Assembly: GCF_005484945.1 (NCBI RefSeq)
Contig: NZ_CP034035.1
Coordinates: 2,480,001 to 2,544,000, forward strand
Direction of reading: 5' to 3'
From: Brenneria rubrifaciens
GTDB lineage: Bacteria; Pseudomonadota; Gammaproteobacteria; Enterobacterales; Enterobacteriaceae
DNA length: 64,000 nucleotides
Below the pieces are notes generated by a model, which saw nothing but the letters and a program-made list of their open reading frames with translations, did not search any database and had not been told where the DNA came from. The position numbers were made by a program, and so were the translations under genes. Of this stretch, positions 27,603 through 38,366 are shown in pieces (positions within the stretch are counted from its first letter, which is position 1; each line of letters starts with the position of its first letter).

Positions 27603-29617
27603 TGACCTCGCTGGAATGGCTGGCGGCGGCGCTGACGCTGTATTGCGCGGGCGCGGCGCTATCGTTGTGTCTGTCCCGTCATGAATCGCTGGCCATTCTG
27701 TTCAGCGGCGTCAGCGCGGCGCTCGGCGGACTGTGCGGCATCGCCGCCGCGCTGCCGGTATTGCTCGACGGACAAACCTTGACGGCAAGCGCCGCCGGGC
27801 CGTTTGCCGACATTGCGCATTTAACCCTGCGGCTGGACGCGCTGGCGGCATTCATGGTGCTGGTGATTTCCCTGATGGTGGTGGTCACCTCGCTTTACTC
27901 GCTGGCCTATTTGCACGAATACCGCGGGCGGGCGTGGGCGATGGGATTCTTTATGAACCTGTTTATTGCCTCAATGGTGGCGTTGGTGGTTTCCGACAAC
28001 GCCTTCTACTTCATTATCCTGTTTGAAGTGATGTCGCTCAGCTCTTACTTCCTGGTGATTGCCGATCAGGATGACGACGCCATTCATGCCGGGCTGCTGT
28101 ATTTCCTGATTGCACATGCCGGTTCCGTACTGATCATGATTGCGTTTTTCCTGCTCTATCGAGACAGCAACAGCCTTGATTTCGCCGATTTCCGGCAGGC
28201 GTCACTCTCCGCGCCTCAGGCTTCCATCGTCTTCCTGCTGGCGTTCTTTGGTTTCGGCGCCAAAGCCGGGATGTTGCCTTTACACGGCTGGCTGCCGCGC
28301 GCGCACCCAGCGGCGCCGTCCCACGCGTCGGCGCTGATGTCGGGCGTGATGGTGAAAATCGGTATCTTCGGCATCATCAAAGTGGGCATTGACCTGCTGG
28401 GCGCAACCGCGATCTGGTGGGGCGTCATGGTGCTGGCGTTTGGCGCCGTCTCCTCCGTACTGGGTGTGCTGTATGCGCTGGCTGAACACGATATCAAACG
28501 TTTGCTGGCCTATCACACCGTTGAAAATATCGGCATCATTCTGATGGGGATCGGCGTTGGCATGATTGGCATCGCGACCCGCCAACCGCTGCTGGCGACG
28601 CTGGGTCTGCTGGGCGGCCTGTACCACCTGCTAAACCATGCGGTCTTCAAAGGCTTGCTGTTTCTGGGCGCAGGCGCCGTCATTTACCGGCTGCACACCC
28701 AAGACATGGAGAAAATGGGCGGGCTGTCGCGCCGCATGCCTTATACCGCGATGGCATTCCTGGTCGGCTGTATGGCGATTTCAGCGCTGCCGCCGCTGAA
28801 CGGATTTGTCAGCGAATGGTTTACCTATCAGGCGCTGTTTACCCTCAGTCACGAAGGCGGTTTCTCGCTGCGCCTGATCGCGCCTATCGCCATCGTGATG
28901 TTGGCGGTGACCGGCGCGCTGGCCGCCATGTGTTTTGTCAAAGTGTACGGCATCGGTTTTTCCGGCGCGCCCCGCAGTGAAAAAGCGGCCCAGGCCAAAG
29001 AAGTCCCCTGGCCGATGACCGCCGCTATGCTGCTGCTGGCGCTGTTGTGCATCTTACTCGGCGTCGGCGCCGGTGAAATCGCGCCCGCGATCGCCCAGGT
29101 CGCCGCCGCCCTGACCAAAAGCGCCGCGCCGGTGGTGGCGCAAGGCTCGCTGGTCTTCCCCGGCAATCCCGGCCAGACCGCGCTATCGACGCCGCTGATT
29201 TTCATTCTGCTCTTGGCGTTACCGCTGCTGCCGCTGCTGCTGTATGTCGGCTGTAAAGGCGCACGCCTGAATTTCCGTCAGCGCGGCGCGCCGTGGGCCT
29301 GCGGCTACGCTTATGAATCCGCGATGGCCGCCTCCGCCGCCGGATTTACCCAGCCGCTGCGCGTGATGTTCGCGCCGCTCTACCGGATGCGTAAAACGCT
29401 CGACCCCGCGCCATTGATGCACCGCGCGCTGGAGCAAACCACGCTGGCCGCCGAACGAACGGAACCGCTCTGGGATACCCGCCTCATTCTGCCGCTGGTA
29501 AACGGCGTGCAGAAAACCAGCCGGGCAATGCAATGGATTCAGCATGGCGACTTCCGGCTCTACTGCCTGTATGTCGTCGCCGCACTGGTGATCTTGCTGT
29601 TGGTGACAATGGCCTAA
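27599..29617 (+). CDS. hyfB: Hydrogenase-4 membrane subunit HyfB (NuoL/antiporter-like)
   Basis: A 672-residue inner-membrane protein with about 15 helices. It belongs to the NuoL/MrpA proton-channel family; conserved lysines lie in FFGFGAKAGMLPLHGWLPRAHP and DIKRLLAYHTVENIGII. Translation begins at the ATG overlapping the hyfA stop. An in-frame region upstream of 27599 lies inside hyfA and is not coding for this protein. Like HycC it anchors the peripheral arm and may pump protons. Confidence 0.9.
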   Translation: MMTSLEWLAAALTLYCAGAALSLCLSRHESLAILFSGVSAALGGLCGIAAALPVLLDGQTLTASAAGPFADIAHLTLRLDALAAFMVLVISLMVVVTSLYSLAYLHEYRGRAWAMGFFMNLFIASMVALVVSDNAFYFIILFEVMSLSSYFLVIADQDDDAIHAGLLYFLIAHAGSVLIMIAFFLLYRDSNSLDFADFRQASLSAPQASIVFLLAFFGFGAKAGMLPLHGWLPRAHPAAPSHASALMSGVMVKIGIFGIIKVGIDLLGATAIWWGVMVLAFGAVSSVLGVLYALAEHDIKRLLAYHTVENIGIILMGIGVGMIGIATRQPLLATLGLLGGLYHLLNHAVFKGLLFLGAGAVIYRLHTQDMEKMGGLSRRMPYTAMAFLVGCMAISALPPLNGFVSEWFTYQALFTLSHEGGFSLRLIAPIAIVMLAVTGALAAMCFVKVYGIGFSGAPRSEKAAQAKEVPWPMTAAMLLLALLCILLGVGAGEIAPAIAQVAAALTKSAAPVVAQGSLVFPGNPGQTALSTPLIFILLLALPLLPLLLYVGCKGARLNFRQRGAPWACGYAYESAMAASAAGFTQPLRVMFAPLYRMRKTLDPAPLMHRALEQTTLAAERTEPLWDTRLILPLVNGVQKTSRAMQWIQHGDFRLYCLYVVAALVILLLVTMA

Positions 29618-29624
29618 GGAGAAC

Positions 29625-30605
29625 ATGATGATCGCTGAAAACGTCATCGCCGGAACACTCGTCGCCGAAGACGCTCCCGTGCTGATTCTCTGTGCCGTCC
29701 TTCAGGCTTTATGCCTGCTGGCCATCGCGCCGCTGATGTCCGGCATGGCAAGGGTGATCCGCGCCAAAATGCACTCACGGCAAGGGCCGGGCGTACTACA
29801 GGATTACCGCGATATTTTCAAATTACTGAAACGTCAGGATGTGTCCCCGCAGCATGCGGGCGGCGTATTCCGGCTGATGCCCTATATCCTGATCGGCACG
29901 ATGCTGGTGGTCGCCATGACATTACCCATCGTGACGCGGATCTCCCCGTTCGGTTCCGGGGGAGACGTGATTACGCTGCTCTATCTGTTTGCCCTGTTCC
30001 GTTTCTTCTTTGCGCTGGCCGGGTTGGATTCCGGCAGCACGTTTGCCGGTATCGGCGCCAGCCGCGAGCTGTCGCTCGGTATTCTGGTCGAACCGATCCT
30101 GATGCTGGCGCTGCTGGTGGTCGCGCTGATTGCGGGCTCCACCAATATCGGCAACATCAGCCTCATGCTGGCCAGCCACACCTGGGTATCCCCCACCGCC
30201 ACCCTGATGGCGTTGCTGGCCTTCGCGTTCGCCACCTTTATCGAAATGGGAAAAATTCCGTTCGATGTGGCGGAAGCCGAGCAGGAGTTGCAGGAAGGGC
30301 CGTTAACCGAATATTCCGGGGCGGGACTGGCGCTGGTGAAATGGGGCATTAGCCTGAAACAAGTGGTGGCGGCGGCGCTGTTTCTGTCGATCTTCATTCC
30401 CTTCGGCAAGGCGGAAAGCTTCACGCCGACCGCGCTGCTTATCGCATCCATCGCGTTTGTCATCAAACTGAGCGCGGTGTTTTTCGTGGCCGCGTTAATA
30501 GAGAACAGTCTGGCCCGCGGGCGGTTTTTGCTCACGGGCCATGTGACGTGGTTGGGCTTTGGCGTCGCGGCGCTGGCGTTTGTTTTTTATCTTACCGGTC
30601 TATAG
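29625..30605 (+). CDS. hyfC: Hydrogenase-4 membrane subunit HyfC (NuoH/HycD-like)
   Basis: A 326-residue protein with about eight helices, homologous to HycD and complex I NuoH. Characteristic text is RAKMHSRQGPGVLQDYRDIFKLLKR and the conserved acidic loop IEMGKIPFDVAEAEQELQEG. It links the peripheral hydrogenase arm to the membrane arm. AAGGAGAAC precedes the ATG, 7 bp after hyfB. Confidence 0.9.
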   Translation: MMIAENVIAGTLVAEDAPVLILCAVLQALCLLAIAPLMSGMARVIRAKMHSRQGPGVLQDYRDIFKLLKRQDVSPQHAGGVFRLMPYILIGTMLVVAMTLPIVTRISPFGSGGDVITLLYLFALFRFFFALAGLDSGSTFAGIGASRELSLGILVEPILMLALLVVALIAGSTNIGNISLMLASHTWVSPTATLMALLAFAFATFIEMGKIPFDVAEAEQELQEGPLTEYSGAGLALVKWGISLKQVVAAALFLSIFIPFGKAESFTPTALLIASIAFVIKLSAVFFVAALIENSLARGRFLLTGHVTWLGFGVAALAFVFYLTGL

Positions 30606-30620
30606 GAGTAAGCATTCATC

Positions 30621-32075
30621 ATGGAGACGGTTATCATCAAGAATGTCGCCCTTACGACCATCCTGCTGCCATTCATTGGCGCAGTGTTGATCGCCGTCCT
30701 GCCGCAACGACAGTCCAGGGGGTTATGCTGTCTGTTCTCCCTGCTGGCGACGCTTGGCATGGGGTGGCTGGCCGGTAACTATGTTTTCAGCGGCAAAATC
30801 GATGTGGTCTTCACCTTATACCGCTATGGTCAGGCTGAATTATTCGGGTTGCAGTTAGACAGGCTCAGCCTGCTGATTGGTTTTGCCGTGGTTTTTCTCG
30901 GCTTGCTGGTGAGCATTTACTCAACAGGCTACCTGACGCTGGGCAACCGCGAACACCCGCATGAAGGCACCCCGCGTTATTACGCGTTCCTGCTGGTGTT
31001 TATCGGCGCAATGGCCGGGTTGACGCTCTCCTCCACGCTGCTGGGACAGTTGCTGTTTTTTGAAATTACCGGTGGCTGCTCCTGGGCGTTAATCGGCTAT
31101 TACCAGCAACCGAAATCCCTGCGTTCGGCGCTGAAAGCTTTACTGATTACCCACGTCGCCTCAATCGGGCTGTATCTGGCGGCCGCCTGGCTGTTTGTGA
31201 GCGCCGGCACTTTCGCGCTGAGCGCCCTGTCACAGTTGGCTACCGATGACAAAATTATCGTGTTCGGCGGCATCTTGTTCGCCGCGTGGGGGAAATCCGC
31301 CCAGTTCCCGCTGCACATGTGGTTGCCGGATGCGATGGACGCGCCGACCCCTGTCAGTGCTTATCTGCACGCGGCGTCGATGGTGAAAGTCGGGGTGTAT
31401 ATTTTTGCCCGCGCCATCTTGTCGGCGGAGCAGGTACCGCACCTCATTGGCATCGTCGGCGTCGTGATGGCGACCATCACGCTGATTTACGGTTTTATCA
31501 TGTATCTGCCGCAGAAAGACATGAAGCGACTGCTGGCCTATTCCACCATTACCCAGCTCTCCTACATTTTTTTCGCCCTGTCGTTGGCGACGTTCGGTTC
31601 GCGTATGGCGTTCAATGCCGGCGTAGCCTACATCTTTAACCATGCTTTCGCCAAAAGCCTGTTTTTCCTGGTGGCGGGCGCGCTCAGCTACAGTTGCGGA
31701 ACCCGTATGCTGCCGAAGCTGAAAGGCATGATGCGGAAAATGCCGCTGCTGGGCGTCGGATTTTGTGTCGCAGCCCTGGCGATCACCGGCGTGCCGCCGC
31801 TTAACGGTTTCTTCAGCAAGTTCCCTCTGTTTGCCGCGGGTTTCGCCCTCTCAAGGGATTACCTCTGGCTGCTGCCGCTGCTCATTATCACGCTGATTGA
31901 GTCGGTAGCCAGTTTTGCCTGGTTCCTCTACTGGTTTGGCCGCACCGTGCCGGGAGAACCATCCGAAGATATCGCGGCGGCCACGCCCGTGCCCCGGGCC
32001 ATGCAGGGCGTACTCATCGTGCTGATTGTCATGTCGTTCTGTTCAAGCGTGATTGCCGCCGTCTGGCTGAGCTAA
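30621..32075 (+). CDS. hyfD: Hydrogenase-4 membrane subunit HyfD (antiporter-like)
   Basis: A 484-residue NuoL/M/N-type subunit with about 14 helices. It tracks E. coli HyfD closely by eye ([73 protein letters not shown]). The conserved Glu and Lys residues of antiporter-like subunits are present. This is one of three extra antiporter-like subunits (B, D, F) that distinguish hydrogenase-4 from hydrogenase-3 and suggest greater proton pumping. TAGGAG sits rather far upstream of the ATG. Confidence 0.9.
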   Translation: METVIIKNVALTTILLPFIGAVLIAVLPQRQSRGLCCLFSLLATLGMGWLAGNYVFSGKIDVVFTLYRYGQAELFGLQLDRLSLLIGFAVVFLGLLVSIYSTGYLTLGNREHPHEGTPRYYAFLLVFIGAMAGLTLSSTLLGQLLFFEITGGCSWALIGYYQQPKSLRSALKALLITHVASIGLYLAAAWLFVSAGTFALSALSQLATDDKIIVFGGILFAAWGKSAQFPLHMWLPDAMDAPTPVSAYLHAASMVKVGVYIFARAILSAEQVPHLIGIVGVVMATITLIYGFIMYLPQKDMKRLLAYSTITQLSYIFFALSLATFGSRMAFNAGVAYIFNHAFAKSLFFLVAGALSYSCGTRMLPKLKGMMRKMPLLGVGFCVAALAITGVPPLNGFFSKFPLFAAGFALSRDYLWLLPLLIITLIESVASFAWFLYWFGRTVPGEPSEDIAAATPVPRAMQGVLIVLIVMSFCSSVIAAVWLS

Positions 32076-32084
32076 GGAGGAATA

Positions 32085-32735
32085 ATGATGGGATCGTTGA
32101 TCGTGAATAACCTGGCCGGGTTGCTGATTATTACCTCTCTGTTGGTCATCGCCGCCCGTCGCCCCACCCTTTCCGCCTGGCTCTATGCCGGGCAGTCGCT
32201 GGTTCTGGTGCTGATTTTCGTCTCGCTGGCCGATCTGTTACAGGCTCATCAGCTCTATCTCTGGTCGCTGACGGCGTTCATCACCAAAGTCGTGCTGGTT
32301 CCCGTCATTATGCACCGGGCGTTTCGTAAACTGGACGATCCGCGCGCCGATGGCGGCGTGGTCAGCCCGGCGATCATCATCCTGCTGGCGACCCTGATCG
32401 TGGTGCTGTGCTACTTCGTGACGGAACCGGTCAAACTGCCGATGGTCAGTTCGCTGAAACCCGCGCTGGCCGTGTCGCTCGGCCACTTTATGATTGGCCT
32501 GCTGTGCATCGTGACGCAACGCAATATTCTCAAACAGGTTTTCGGCTATTGCCTGATGGAAAACGGCGCGCACCTGACGCTGGCGTTGCTGGCGAACCGT
32601 GCGCCGGAGCTAGTGGAAATCGGCATTGCCACCGATGCGATTTTCGCGGTGATCGTGATGGCGCTGATGGCCCGTAAAATCTACCGGACCCTCCACACGC
32701 TGGACGTGCGGCAACTGACGGCGCTGAAAGGGTGA
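32085..32735 (+). CDS. hyfE: Hydrogenase-4 membrane subunit HyfE
   Basis: A 216-residue hydrophobic protein with about seven helices, related at its C-terminal half to NuoK/Mnh[33 protein letters not shown] corresponds to the NuoK-like helix with a buried Glu. AAGGAGGAATA gives a strong ribosome site. It follows hyfD after 9 bp and overlaps or abuts hyfF. Confidence 0.88.
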   Translation: MMGSLIVNNLAGLLIITSLLVIAARRPTLSAWLYAGQSLVLVLIFVSLADLLQAHQLYLWSLTAFITKVVLVPVIMHRAFRKLDDPRADGGVVSPAIIILLATLIVVLCYFVTEPVKLPMVSSLKPALAVSLGHFMIGLLCIVTQRNILKQVFGYCLMENGAHLTLALLANRAPELVEIGIATDAIFAVIVMALMARKIYRTLHTLDVRQLTALKG

Positions 32736-32740
32736 TTGTC

Positions 32741-34309
32741 ATGACCCAGACCGATTTACTCCTTACCCTGCTGGCGACGCCGTTTATTACCGCGCTGCTG
32801 GCCTTTCTCTGCCGGTTCGCGGGCGATGGGTCCCGCTTGCTGGCAAGCGTGATCCACCTGCTCGGCATCACCGCCCTGCTGCTGGTTTGCCTGTCGCTGG
32901 TCTGGCAGGTGTATCAGGACGGCGAAATAGTGGCGATGCATAACTGGCTGCATCTCGACAGCCTGAGCGCGCTGTTTCTGGCAATCCTCGGCGTGATTGG
33001 CTTCATCACCGGCATTTACTCGATCGGCTATATGCGCCACGAAGTGGACGGCGGTGAGATTACCCTCGCCACCCTGTGTGATTACTACGGTTTTTTCCAT
33101 CTCTTCCTTTCCACCATGCTGTTGGCGATTACCAGCAACAACCTGATCCTGATGTGGGCCGCTATCGAAGCCACCACGCTCAGTTCCGCTTTTCTGGTGG
33201 GGCTTTACGGACAGCGTTCTTCACTGGAAGCCGCCTGGAAATACATCATTATCTGTACCGTCGGCGTGGCGTTCGGGCTGTACGGTACGGTGCTGGTATA
33301 CGCCAACGCCGCCGGCATCATGGCCGAGCCGGGCAACGCCATTTTCTGGACGGAGGTGTTGAAACATGCAAGTGAGCTGGACACTACCCTGATGCATCTG
33401 GCCTTTATCTTTATCCTGATCGGTTTTGGCACCAAAACCGGGCTGTTCCCGATGCACGCCTGGCTGCCGGACGCCCACAGCGAAGCCCCCAGTCCGACCA
33501 GTGCGCTACTCTCCGCGGTGCTGCTGAACTGCGCGCTGCTGGTGATCGTGCGCTATTACATTATCGTCAGCGCGGCGATTGGTTCCGGGTTTCCTCGTAG
33601 CCTGCTGCTGGTGTTCGGCATGCTGTCGGTGGCGGTCGCCGCGTTCCTGATCCTGGTTCAGCGCGACATGAAACGCCTGCTGGCCTATTCCAGCGTGGAG
33701 AACATGGGGCTGATCGCCGTCGCGCTGGGGATCGGCGGGCCACTGGGAATTTTCGCCGCCCTGTTGCATACCCTGAATCACAGCCTGGCGAAAACGCTGC
33801 TGTTTTGCGGTTCCGGCAATGTACTGCTGAAATACGGTACGCGCGATATGGACGCGGTAAGAGGCATCCTGCGCGTGACGCCGCTTACCGGCGCGTTGTT
33901 GGCCGGCGGCGCGCTGGCGCTCGGCGGCATGCCGCCGTTCAACATGTTCCTCAGCGAGTTCATGATGATCAGCGCCGGCATCAGCGCCGGACGCCCCTGG
34001 CTGATCGTCACGCTGCTGATCCTGCTGACGGTTGTGCTGGCCGGGCTGGTGCGCATGGTCGCCGGTACGGTGCTGGGCAACAGCCCGGAAGCGGTCGGCA
34101 AGGGAGAACTGGGCATTCTGACCACCGCGCCGATGGTGTTGCTGATGGCACTGATGCTGGTGATGGGAACGCAAATTCCCCAACCGGTGCTTCATCTGCT
34201 GGAAAACGCGGCCACGGTGGTGCAGAACGCCGCACCCGATGCCCCCCTTACTCCACTGGCAGAGCATTTGTCGTTAACCCCTTCCCGTCAGGAGACGTAC
34301 CGTGATTAA
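32741..34309 (+). CDS. hyfF: Hydrogenase-4 membrane subunit HyfF (antiporter-like)
   Basis: A 522-residue NuoM/N-like subunit. Long identity with E. coli HyfF is apparent ([78 protein letters not shown]). I start at the ATG at 32741; a GTG three codons earlier overlaps the hyfE stop and is also possible. The last codons overlap hyfG by 8 bp. Confidence 0.9.
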   Translation: MTQTDLLLTLLATPFITALLAFLCRFAGDGSRLLASVIHLLGITALLLVCLSLVWQVYQDGEIVAMHNWLHLDSLSALFLAILGVIGFITGIYSIGYMRHEVDGGEITLATLCDYYGFFHLFLSTMLLAITSNNLILMWAAIEATTLSSAFLVGLYGQRSSLEAAWKYIIICTVGVAFGLYGTVLVYANAAGIMAEPGNAIFWTEVLKHASELDTTLMHLAFIFILIGFGTKTGLFPMHAWLPDAHSEAPSPTSALLSAVLLNCALLVIVRYYIIVSAAIGSGFPRSLLLVFGMLSVAVAAFLILVQRDMKRLLAYSSVENMGLIAVALGIGGPLGIFAALLHTLNHSLAKTLLFCGSGNVLLKYGTRDMDAVRGILRVTPLTGALLAGGALALGGMPPFNMFLSEFMMISAGISAGRPWLIVTLLILLTVVLAGLVRMVAGTVLGNSPEAVGKGELGILTTAPMVLLMALMLVMGTQIPQPVLHLLENAATVVQNAAPDAPLTPLAEHLSLTPSRQETYRD

Positions 34310-36041
34310 TGAACCCCCGGTTTCCCGCTCGCGCTCCTCCGCCGACAAACTCGGCGCAGGCTATGTCGCGCAGGTCAGACAGAAATTTCCGGCAGCCATT
34401 CTGGACACCGAGTGGCAAACCCCTGACCAGCTTACGCTGACGGTGAAGCTGAATAGGCTGCCAGAAGTGGTGGAATTTCTTTATTACCCGCTGGGCGGCT
34501 GGTTACCCGTGCTGTTCGGTAACGACGAACGCTCGCTGAACGGCTGTTTCGCCCTCTATTATGCCCTGTCGATGGAAGCCGGAGAGAAGTGTTGGGTTAT
34601 CGTCAAAGCATTGGTCAATGCGGATAACCCGGAATTCCCCTCGGTGACGCCTCGCGTGCCGGCCGCCGTCTGGGGAGAGCGCGAAGTCCGCGATATGTAT
34701 GGTTTGATCCCGGTGGGCTTGCCCGACGAGCGGCGGCTGGTGCTGCCGGACGACTGGCCGGACGATCTCCATCCGCTGCGCAAGGACGCCATGGACTACC
34801 GCCAGCGTCCGGCCCCGACGCGGGATGATGAGTCTTACCCGTTCATTAACGATGGCGGCAGCGAAGCGCGCGTGGTGCCTATCGGTCCATTGCATATTAC
34901 CTCCGACGAACCCGGCCATTTTCGTCTGTTCGTCGATGGCGAACAAATAGTCGATGCGGACTACCGGCTGTTTTATGTCCACCGCGGTATGGAAAAGCTG
35001 GCGGAAACACGCATGGGCTACAACGAAGTCACGTTTCTGTCGGACCGGGTATGCGGTATCTGCGGTTTCACCCATAGCGTGGCCTATGCCTCGTCTGTTG
35101 AAAACGCGCTGGGGATCGTGGTGCCGCCGCGGGCGCACAGCATCCGCAGCATTTTACTGGAGGTGGAACGCCTGCACAGCCATCTGCTGAACATCGGGCT
35201 CGCCAGCCATTTTGCGGGTTTCGATACCGGTTTCATGCAGTTCTTCCGCATTCGGGAGAAATCGATGACCATCGCCGAGATGCTGACCGGGGCGCGTAAA
35301 ACTTACGGACTCAACCTGATTGGCGGTATACGCCGCGATATCCTGAAAGATGACCGGCTGAAAACCCTCCGTCTGATTCAGACGATGCGAACCGAAATCA
35401 CCCAGCTATGCGATATGTTGCTCAACACGCCGAACATGCTGCAACGCACGCAGGGGGTCGGCATCCTGAATAAGCGCGTCGCCCGCGATTACAGCCCGGT
35501 CGGTCCGGTGATCCGCGCCAGCGGCTTCAACCGGGATATGCGCGTCGACCATCCTTACGCCGGTTATCTTGACCTGCCGATGGCGTTGCATCATCTGGAC
35601 GCGGGCGACGTGTATTCCCGCGTGCTGATTCGGGTCCGCGAAGTGTTCACGTCGCTGGCGATGATTGAATACGGTCTGGACAATCTGCCGGAAGGCCCGC
35701 TGCTGAATGAACATTTCACCTATCAGCCATACAAGTTCGCGCTGGGCTATTGCGAAGCGCCGCGCGGGGAAGATGTGCACTGGAGTATGACCGGCGATAA
35801 CCAAAAACTGTTCCGCTGGCGCTGTCGCGCCGCCACTTACGCTAACTGGCCGGTACTGCGCTATATGTTGCGCGGCAATACCGTATCCGACGCGCCGCTG
35901 ATCATCGGCAGTCTCGATCCCTGCTACTCCTGCACCGACCGGGTGACGCTAATCGATGTGCGCAAACGGAAAATCACCACGGTGCCCTATAAAGAGATGG
36001 AACGTTACGGTCTGGAACGCACCCGCTCGCCGCTCAAGTAG
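34302..36041 (+). CDS. hyfG: Hydrogenase-4 large subunit HyfG (NiFe catalytic, fused NuoC-like domain)
   Basis: A 579-residue precursor. The N-terminal 170 residues resemble NuoC/HycE-N ([20 protein letters not shown]), the rest the NiFe large subunit. Nickel ligands are the two pairs CGIC (C251, C254) and CYSC (C541, C544). After the motif DPCYSCTDR exactly 32 residues remain, the same tail length that HycI removes from HycE, so this is an unprocessed precursor and the protease gene lies five genes downstream. The start is GTG at 34302, supported by AGGAG. It reduces protons to H2 using electrons from formate. Confidence 0.93.
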   Translation: MINEPPVSRSRSSADKLGAGYVAQVRQKFPAAILDTEWQTPDQLTLTVKLNRLPEVVEFLYYPLGGWLPVLFGNDERSLNGCFALYYALSMEAGEKCWVIVKALVNADNPEFPSVTPRVPAAVWGEREVRDMYGLIPVGLPDERRLVLPDDWPDDLHPLRKDAMDYRQRPAPTRDDESYPFINDGGSEARVVPIGPLHITSDEPGHFRLFVDGEQIVDADYRLFYVHRGMEKLAETRMGYNEVTFLSDRVCGICGFTHSVAYASSVENALGIVVPPRAHSIRSILLEVERLHSHLLNIGLASHFAGFDTGFMQFFRIREKSMTIAEMLTGARKTYGLNLIGGIRRDILKDDRLKTLRLIQTMRTEITQLCDMLLNTPNMLQRTQGVGILNKRVARDYSPVGPVIRASGFNRDMRVDHPYAGYLDLPMALHHLDAGDVYSRVLIRVREVFTSLAMIEYGLDNLPEGPLLNEHFTYQPYKFALGYCEAPRGEDVHWSMTGDNQKLFRWRCRAATYANWPVLRYMLRGNTVSDAPLIIGSLDPCYSCTDRVTLIDVRKRKITTVPYKEMERYGLERTRSPLK

Positions 36042-36052
36042 AGGGATGAATC

Positions 36053-36637
36053 ATGCTGAAACTGTTTAAAACCCTCCTCAAGGCAGGCAACAGTACGGTG
36101 AAATACCCGTTCAAACCGCTTGAGGTTTCGGCGGGGTTTCGCGGCAAGCCGCAGTACGACGCCAGACAGTGCATCGCGTGCGCTGCCTGCACCACCGCCT
36201 GCCCAGCCAATGCGCTGACGATGGAAACCGACATCGTCAACGGCACACGAACCTGGCAGTTATTTCTGGGACGCTGCATTTTCTGCGGACGCTGTGAGGA
36301 AGTCTGCCCGACGCGCGCCATCGTGCTGTCGCAAGTGTTCGAGATGGCCGTCGGCAGCAAGGCCGATCTCTACCAGCGGGCCACCTTTACCCTGCTGGAC
36401 TGCCGGGTTTGCCACCGCCCTTTCGCCCCAAAAAAAGAGGTGGAATACGTCATGGCGCTACTGGTGCAATCCGGCCTGTCCGAAGAGGCGGTGCAATCAC
36501 AGCGTTTGCACTTTGAAACCTGCCCGGAATGCAAACGTAAACAAAATATGAACCACAGCGGCAATGTTATGCTGAGCCAGCATCTCTCTTCGCCAGCCAG
36601 CCTGTCATCCGCCGCCCAGAATGGGAGCACCTCATGA
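36053..36637 (+). CDS. hyfH: Hydrogenase-4 iron-sulfur subunit HyfH (NuoI-like)
   Basis: A 194-residue protein with two classical 4Fe-4S motifs: [12 protein letters not shown] and [12 protein letters not shown], as in HycF and NuoI. A further Cys set in the C-terminal half (CRVCH, CPECKRK) is also seen in HycF/HyfH. It relays electrons between HyfA/FdhF and HyfI. The gene overlaps hyfI by 4 bp. Confidence 0.9.
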   Translation: MLKLFKTLLKAGNSTVKYPFKPLEVSAGFRGKPQYDARQCIACAACTTACPANALTMETDIVNGTRTWQLFLGRCIFCGRCEEVCPTRAIVLSQVFEMAVGSKADLYQRATFTLLDCRVCHRPFAPKKEVEYVMALLVQSGLSEEAVQSQRLHFETCPECKRKQNMNHSGNVMLSQHLSSPASLSSAAQNGSTS

Positions 36638-37425
36638 GCGCCTCGCCGACCGGCGCCGGTCACTACCGGACCGCGCCCATTGCGCTGGATGAACCAGCGC
36701 AACAACTCAAGCAAACACTGCTGAAGGACATTCAGCGATCCGCTTACGTTTACCGCGTGGACTGCGGCGGCTGTAACGGTTGCGAAATTGAAATCTTCGC
36801 CGCCATTACGCCGGTGTTTGACGCAGAACGCTTTGGCATCAAAGTCGTCGCATCGCCACGGCACGCCGATATTCTGCTGTTCACCGGCGCCGTGACCCGG
36901 GCGATGCGGACGCCCGCGCTGCGGGCTTACGAATCCGCCCCCGATCCGAAGATCTGTATCGCCTACGGCGCTTGTGGCTGCGGCGGCGGGATCTTCCACG
37001 ATCTGTATTGCGTCTGGGGCGGCAGCGACGCCATCGTACCGATCGATGTCTACATTCCCGGCTGCCCGCCGACGCCCGCCGCCACCCTGTATGGCTTTGC
37101 CGTCGCGCTCGGCCTGCTGGAGCAGAAACTGCACGGCAGCGACCATCGGCAAACCGATAATGAAAAAGCCGCCTTGATTCATCCTGACGTACCGTTGGAT
37201 CTGCGCATTTTACTGGAGCGGGAAGCCCGGCGCATGGCGGGCTATCGTCAGGGACGGGAAATCAGCGACGCGTTTCTGGCGCGGCTGGAAAATCAGCCGC
37301 TGGACGGATTGGATCGGCGTATCGCCAGTTGGCTGCAAACGCATAACGATCCGCGCCTGAATGAGATCGTCGGACAATTGCAGCACATCTATTTATCGCT
37401 GTTGCAGGGAGAACGGTATCAATGA
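36634..37425 (+). CDS. hyfI: Hydrogenase-4 small subunit HyfI (NuoB/HycG-like)
   Basis: A 263-residue subunit carrying the single proximal 4Fe-4S cluster: [20 protein letters not shown] and IPGCPPTP supply the cysteines, in the order of HycG and NuoB. It passes electrons to the NiFe site in HyfG. The start overlaps hyfH (ATGA) and the end overlaps hyfJ. Confidence 0.9.
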   Translation: MSASPTGAGHYRTAPIALDEPAQQLKQTLLKDIQRSAYVYRVDCGGCNGCEIEIFAAITPVFDAERFGIKVVASPRHADILLFTGAVTRAMRTPALRAYESAPDPKICIAYGACGCGGGIFHDLYCVWGGSDAIVPIDVYIPGCPPTPAATLYGFAVALGLLEQKLHGSDHRQTDNEKAALIHPDVPLDLRILLEREARRMAGYRQGREISDAFLARLENQPLDGLDRRIASWLQTHNDPRLNEIVGQLQHIYLSLLQGERYQ

Positions 37426-37862
37426 GCGCAAAGGTCATTTTTTACGCATTGAGCCAGAAGTTTCTCGATACGAAAGACAACCCCGACGCCAAAGGCGCTG
37501 CTGACATCAAAGACCCGGTGCCGCAACAGGCTCAGCAGGTCATGTACTACTCACTGGCCATCGGTCATCACGTTGGCGTTATCGATTGTTTGAAGAAAAT
37601 CCTCATCTGTCCCCAGCCCGACTATCAGCGCTGGATAGCACAACTTCCCGAAGGAGAAGCGAAGCGTAAAATGGCGGGATTGCTGAAATTCGGCGAAATC
37701 ACCATTGATATCAGTCACACCCGATTGCTGGGGCATGCGTTTGGCACACTCCGCGCGGAACAGGACGACTATGCGGCGTGGACTCAAACGCTGCTGGCGT
37801 ACCTGGGCGCGATTGAGCGGGAAACGGCACTCTATTTAATGGTGAAACGCCTTGATGACTGA
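37422..37862 (+). CDS. hyfJ: Formate hydrogenlyase maturation protein HyfJ/HycH
   Basis: A 146-residue soluble protein of the HycH family, needed for assembly of the large subunit before it is processed. Typical text is [36 protein letters not shown] and [15 protein letters not shown]. It overlaps hyfI by 4 bp and hycI by 8 bp, so it is part of the same operon. Confidence 0.87.
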   Translation: MSAKVIFYALSQKFLDTKDNPDAKGAADIKDPVPQQAQQVMYYSLAIGHHVGVIDCLKKILICPQPDYQRWIAQLPEGEAKRKMAGLLKFGEITIDISHTRLLGHAFGTLRAEQDDYAAWTQTLLAYLGAIERETALYLMVKRLDD

Positions 37863-38331
37863 CGCTAATCAGACCAGTGAAAATATGGTGTTGACCGTGG
37901 GCAACTCCATGATGGGCGACGACGGCGCCGGGCCACGGCTGGCGGAACGGATGATACAACGGCCCGTGGCGGGCTGGTCGGTGATTGACGGCGGGGCCAT
38001 TCCAGAAAATGCGGTGCATACGCTGTGTGCGTTACGCCCCAAACGGCTGCTGATCGTCGATGCCACGGAGATGGGGCTGGCTCCCGGTGAAATCCGTATC
38101 GTCAACCCACAGCGCATCGCGGAAGATATGTTGATGAATACCCACAATCTGCCGCTCAATTTTCTGATCGCGCGGCTAAAGGAAGAGATCCCCGACGTGA
38201 TTTTTATCGGTATCCAACCCGCGCTGGCGGCGTTCTATTATCCCGTCAGCGTGGAAGTGGAATTGGCGGTGGAACGGCTTTACCAGCGCCTGGCCGACTG
38301 GCGGGGAGATGGCGGTTTGCAGGCGTTGTAG
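37855..38331 (+). CDS. hycI: Hydrogenase large-subunit maturation endopeptidase HycI
   Basis: A 158-residue nickel-checking protease of the HybD/HycI family. Ligand residues are visible as Asp in MGDDGAGP, Asp in LLIVDATEMG and His in MNTHNLPLNF. It cuts the 32-residue C-terminal tail from HyfG after nickel is inserted. I start at the ATG at 37855; TTG just before it is less likely. In E. coli hycI belongs to the hyc operon, while here it terminates the hyf operon, making the operon self-sufficient for processing. Confidence 0.9.
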   Translation: MTDANQTSENMVLTVGNSMMGDDGAGPRLAERMIQRPVAGWSVIDGGAIPENAVHTLCALRPKRLLIVDATEMGLAPGEIRIVNPQRIAEDMLMNTHNLPLNFLIARLKEEIPDVIFIGIQPALAAFYYPVSVEVELAVERLYQRLADWRGDGGLQAL

Positions 38332-38366
38332 CGGCCCGGACGACGCTCGCGCCGGGCCTTGCGCTA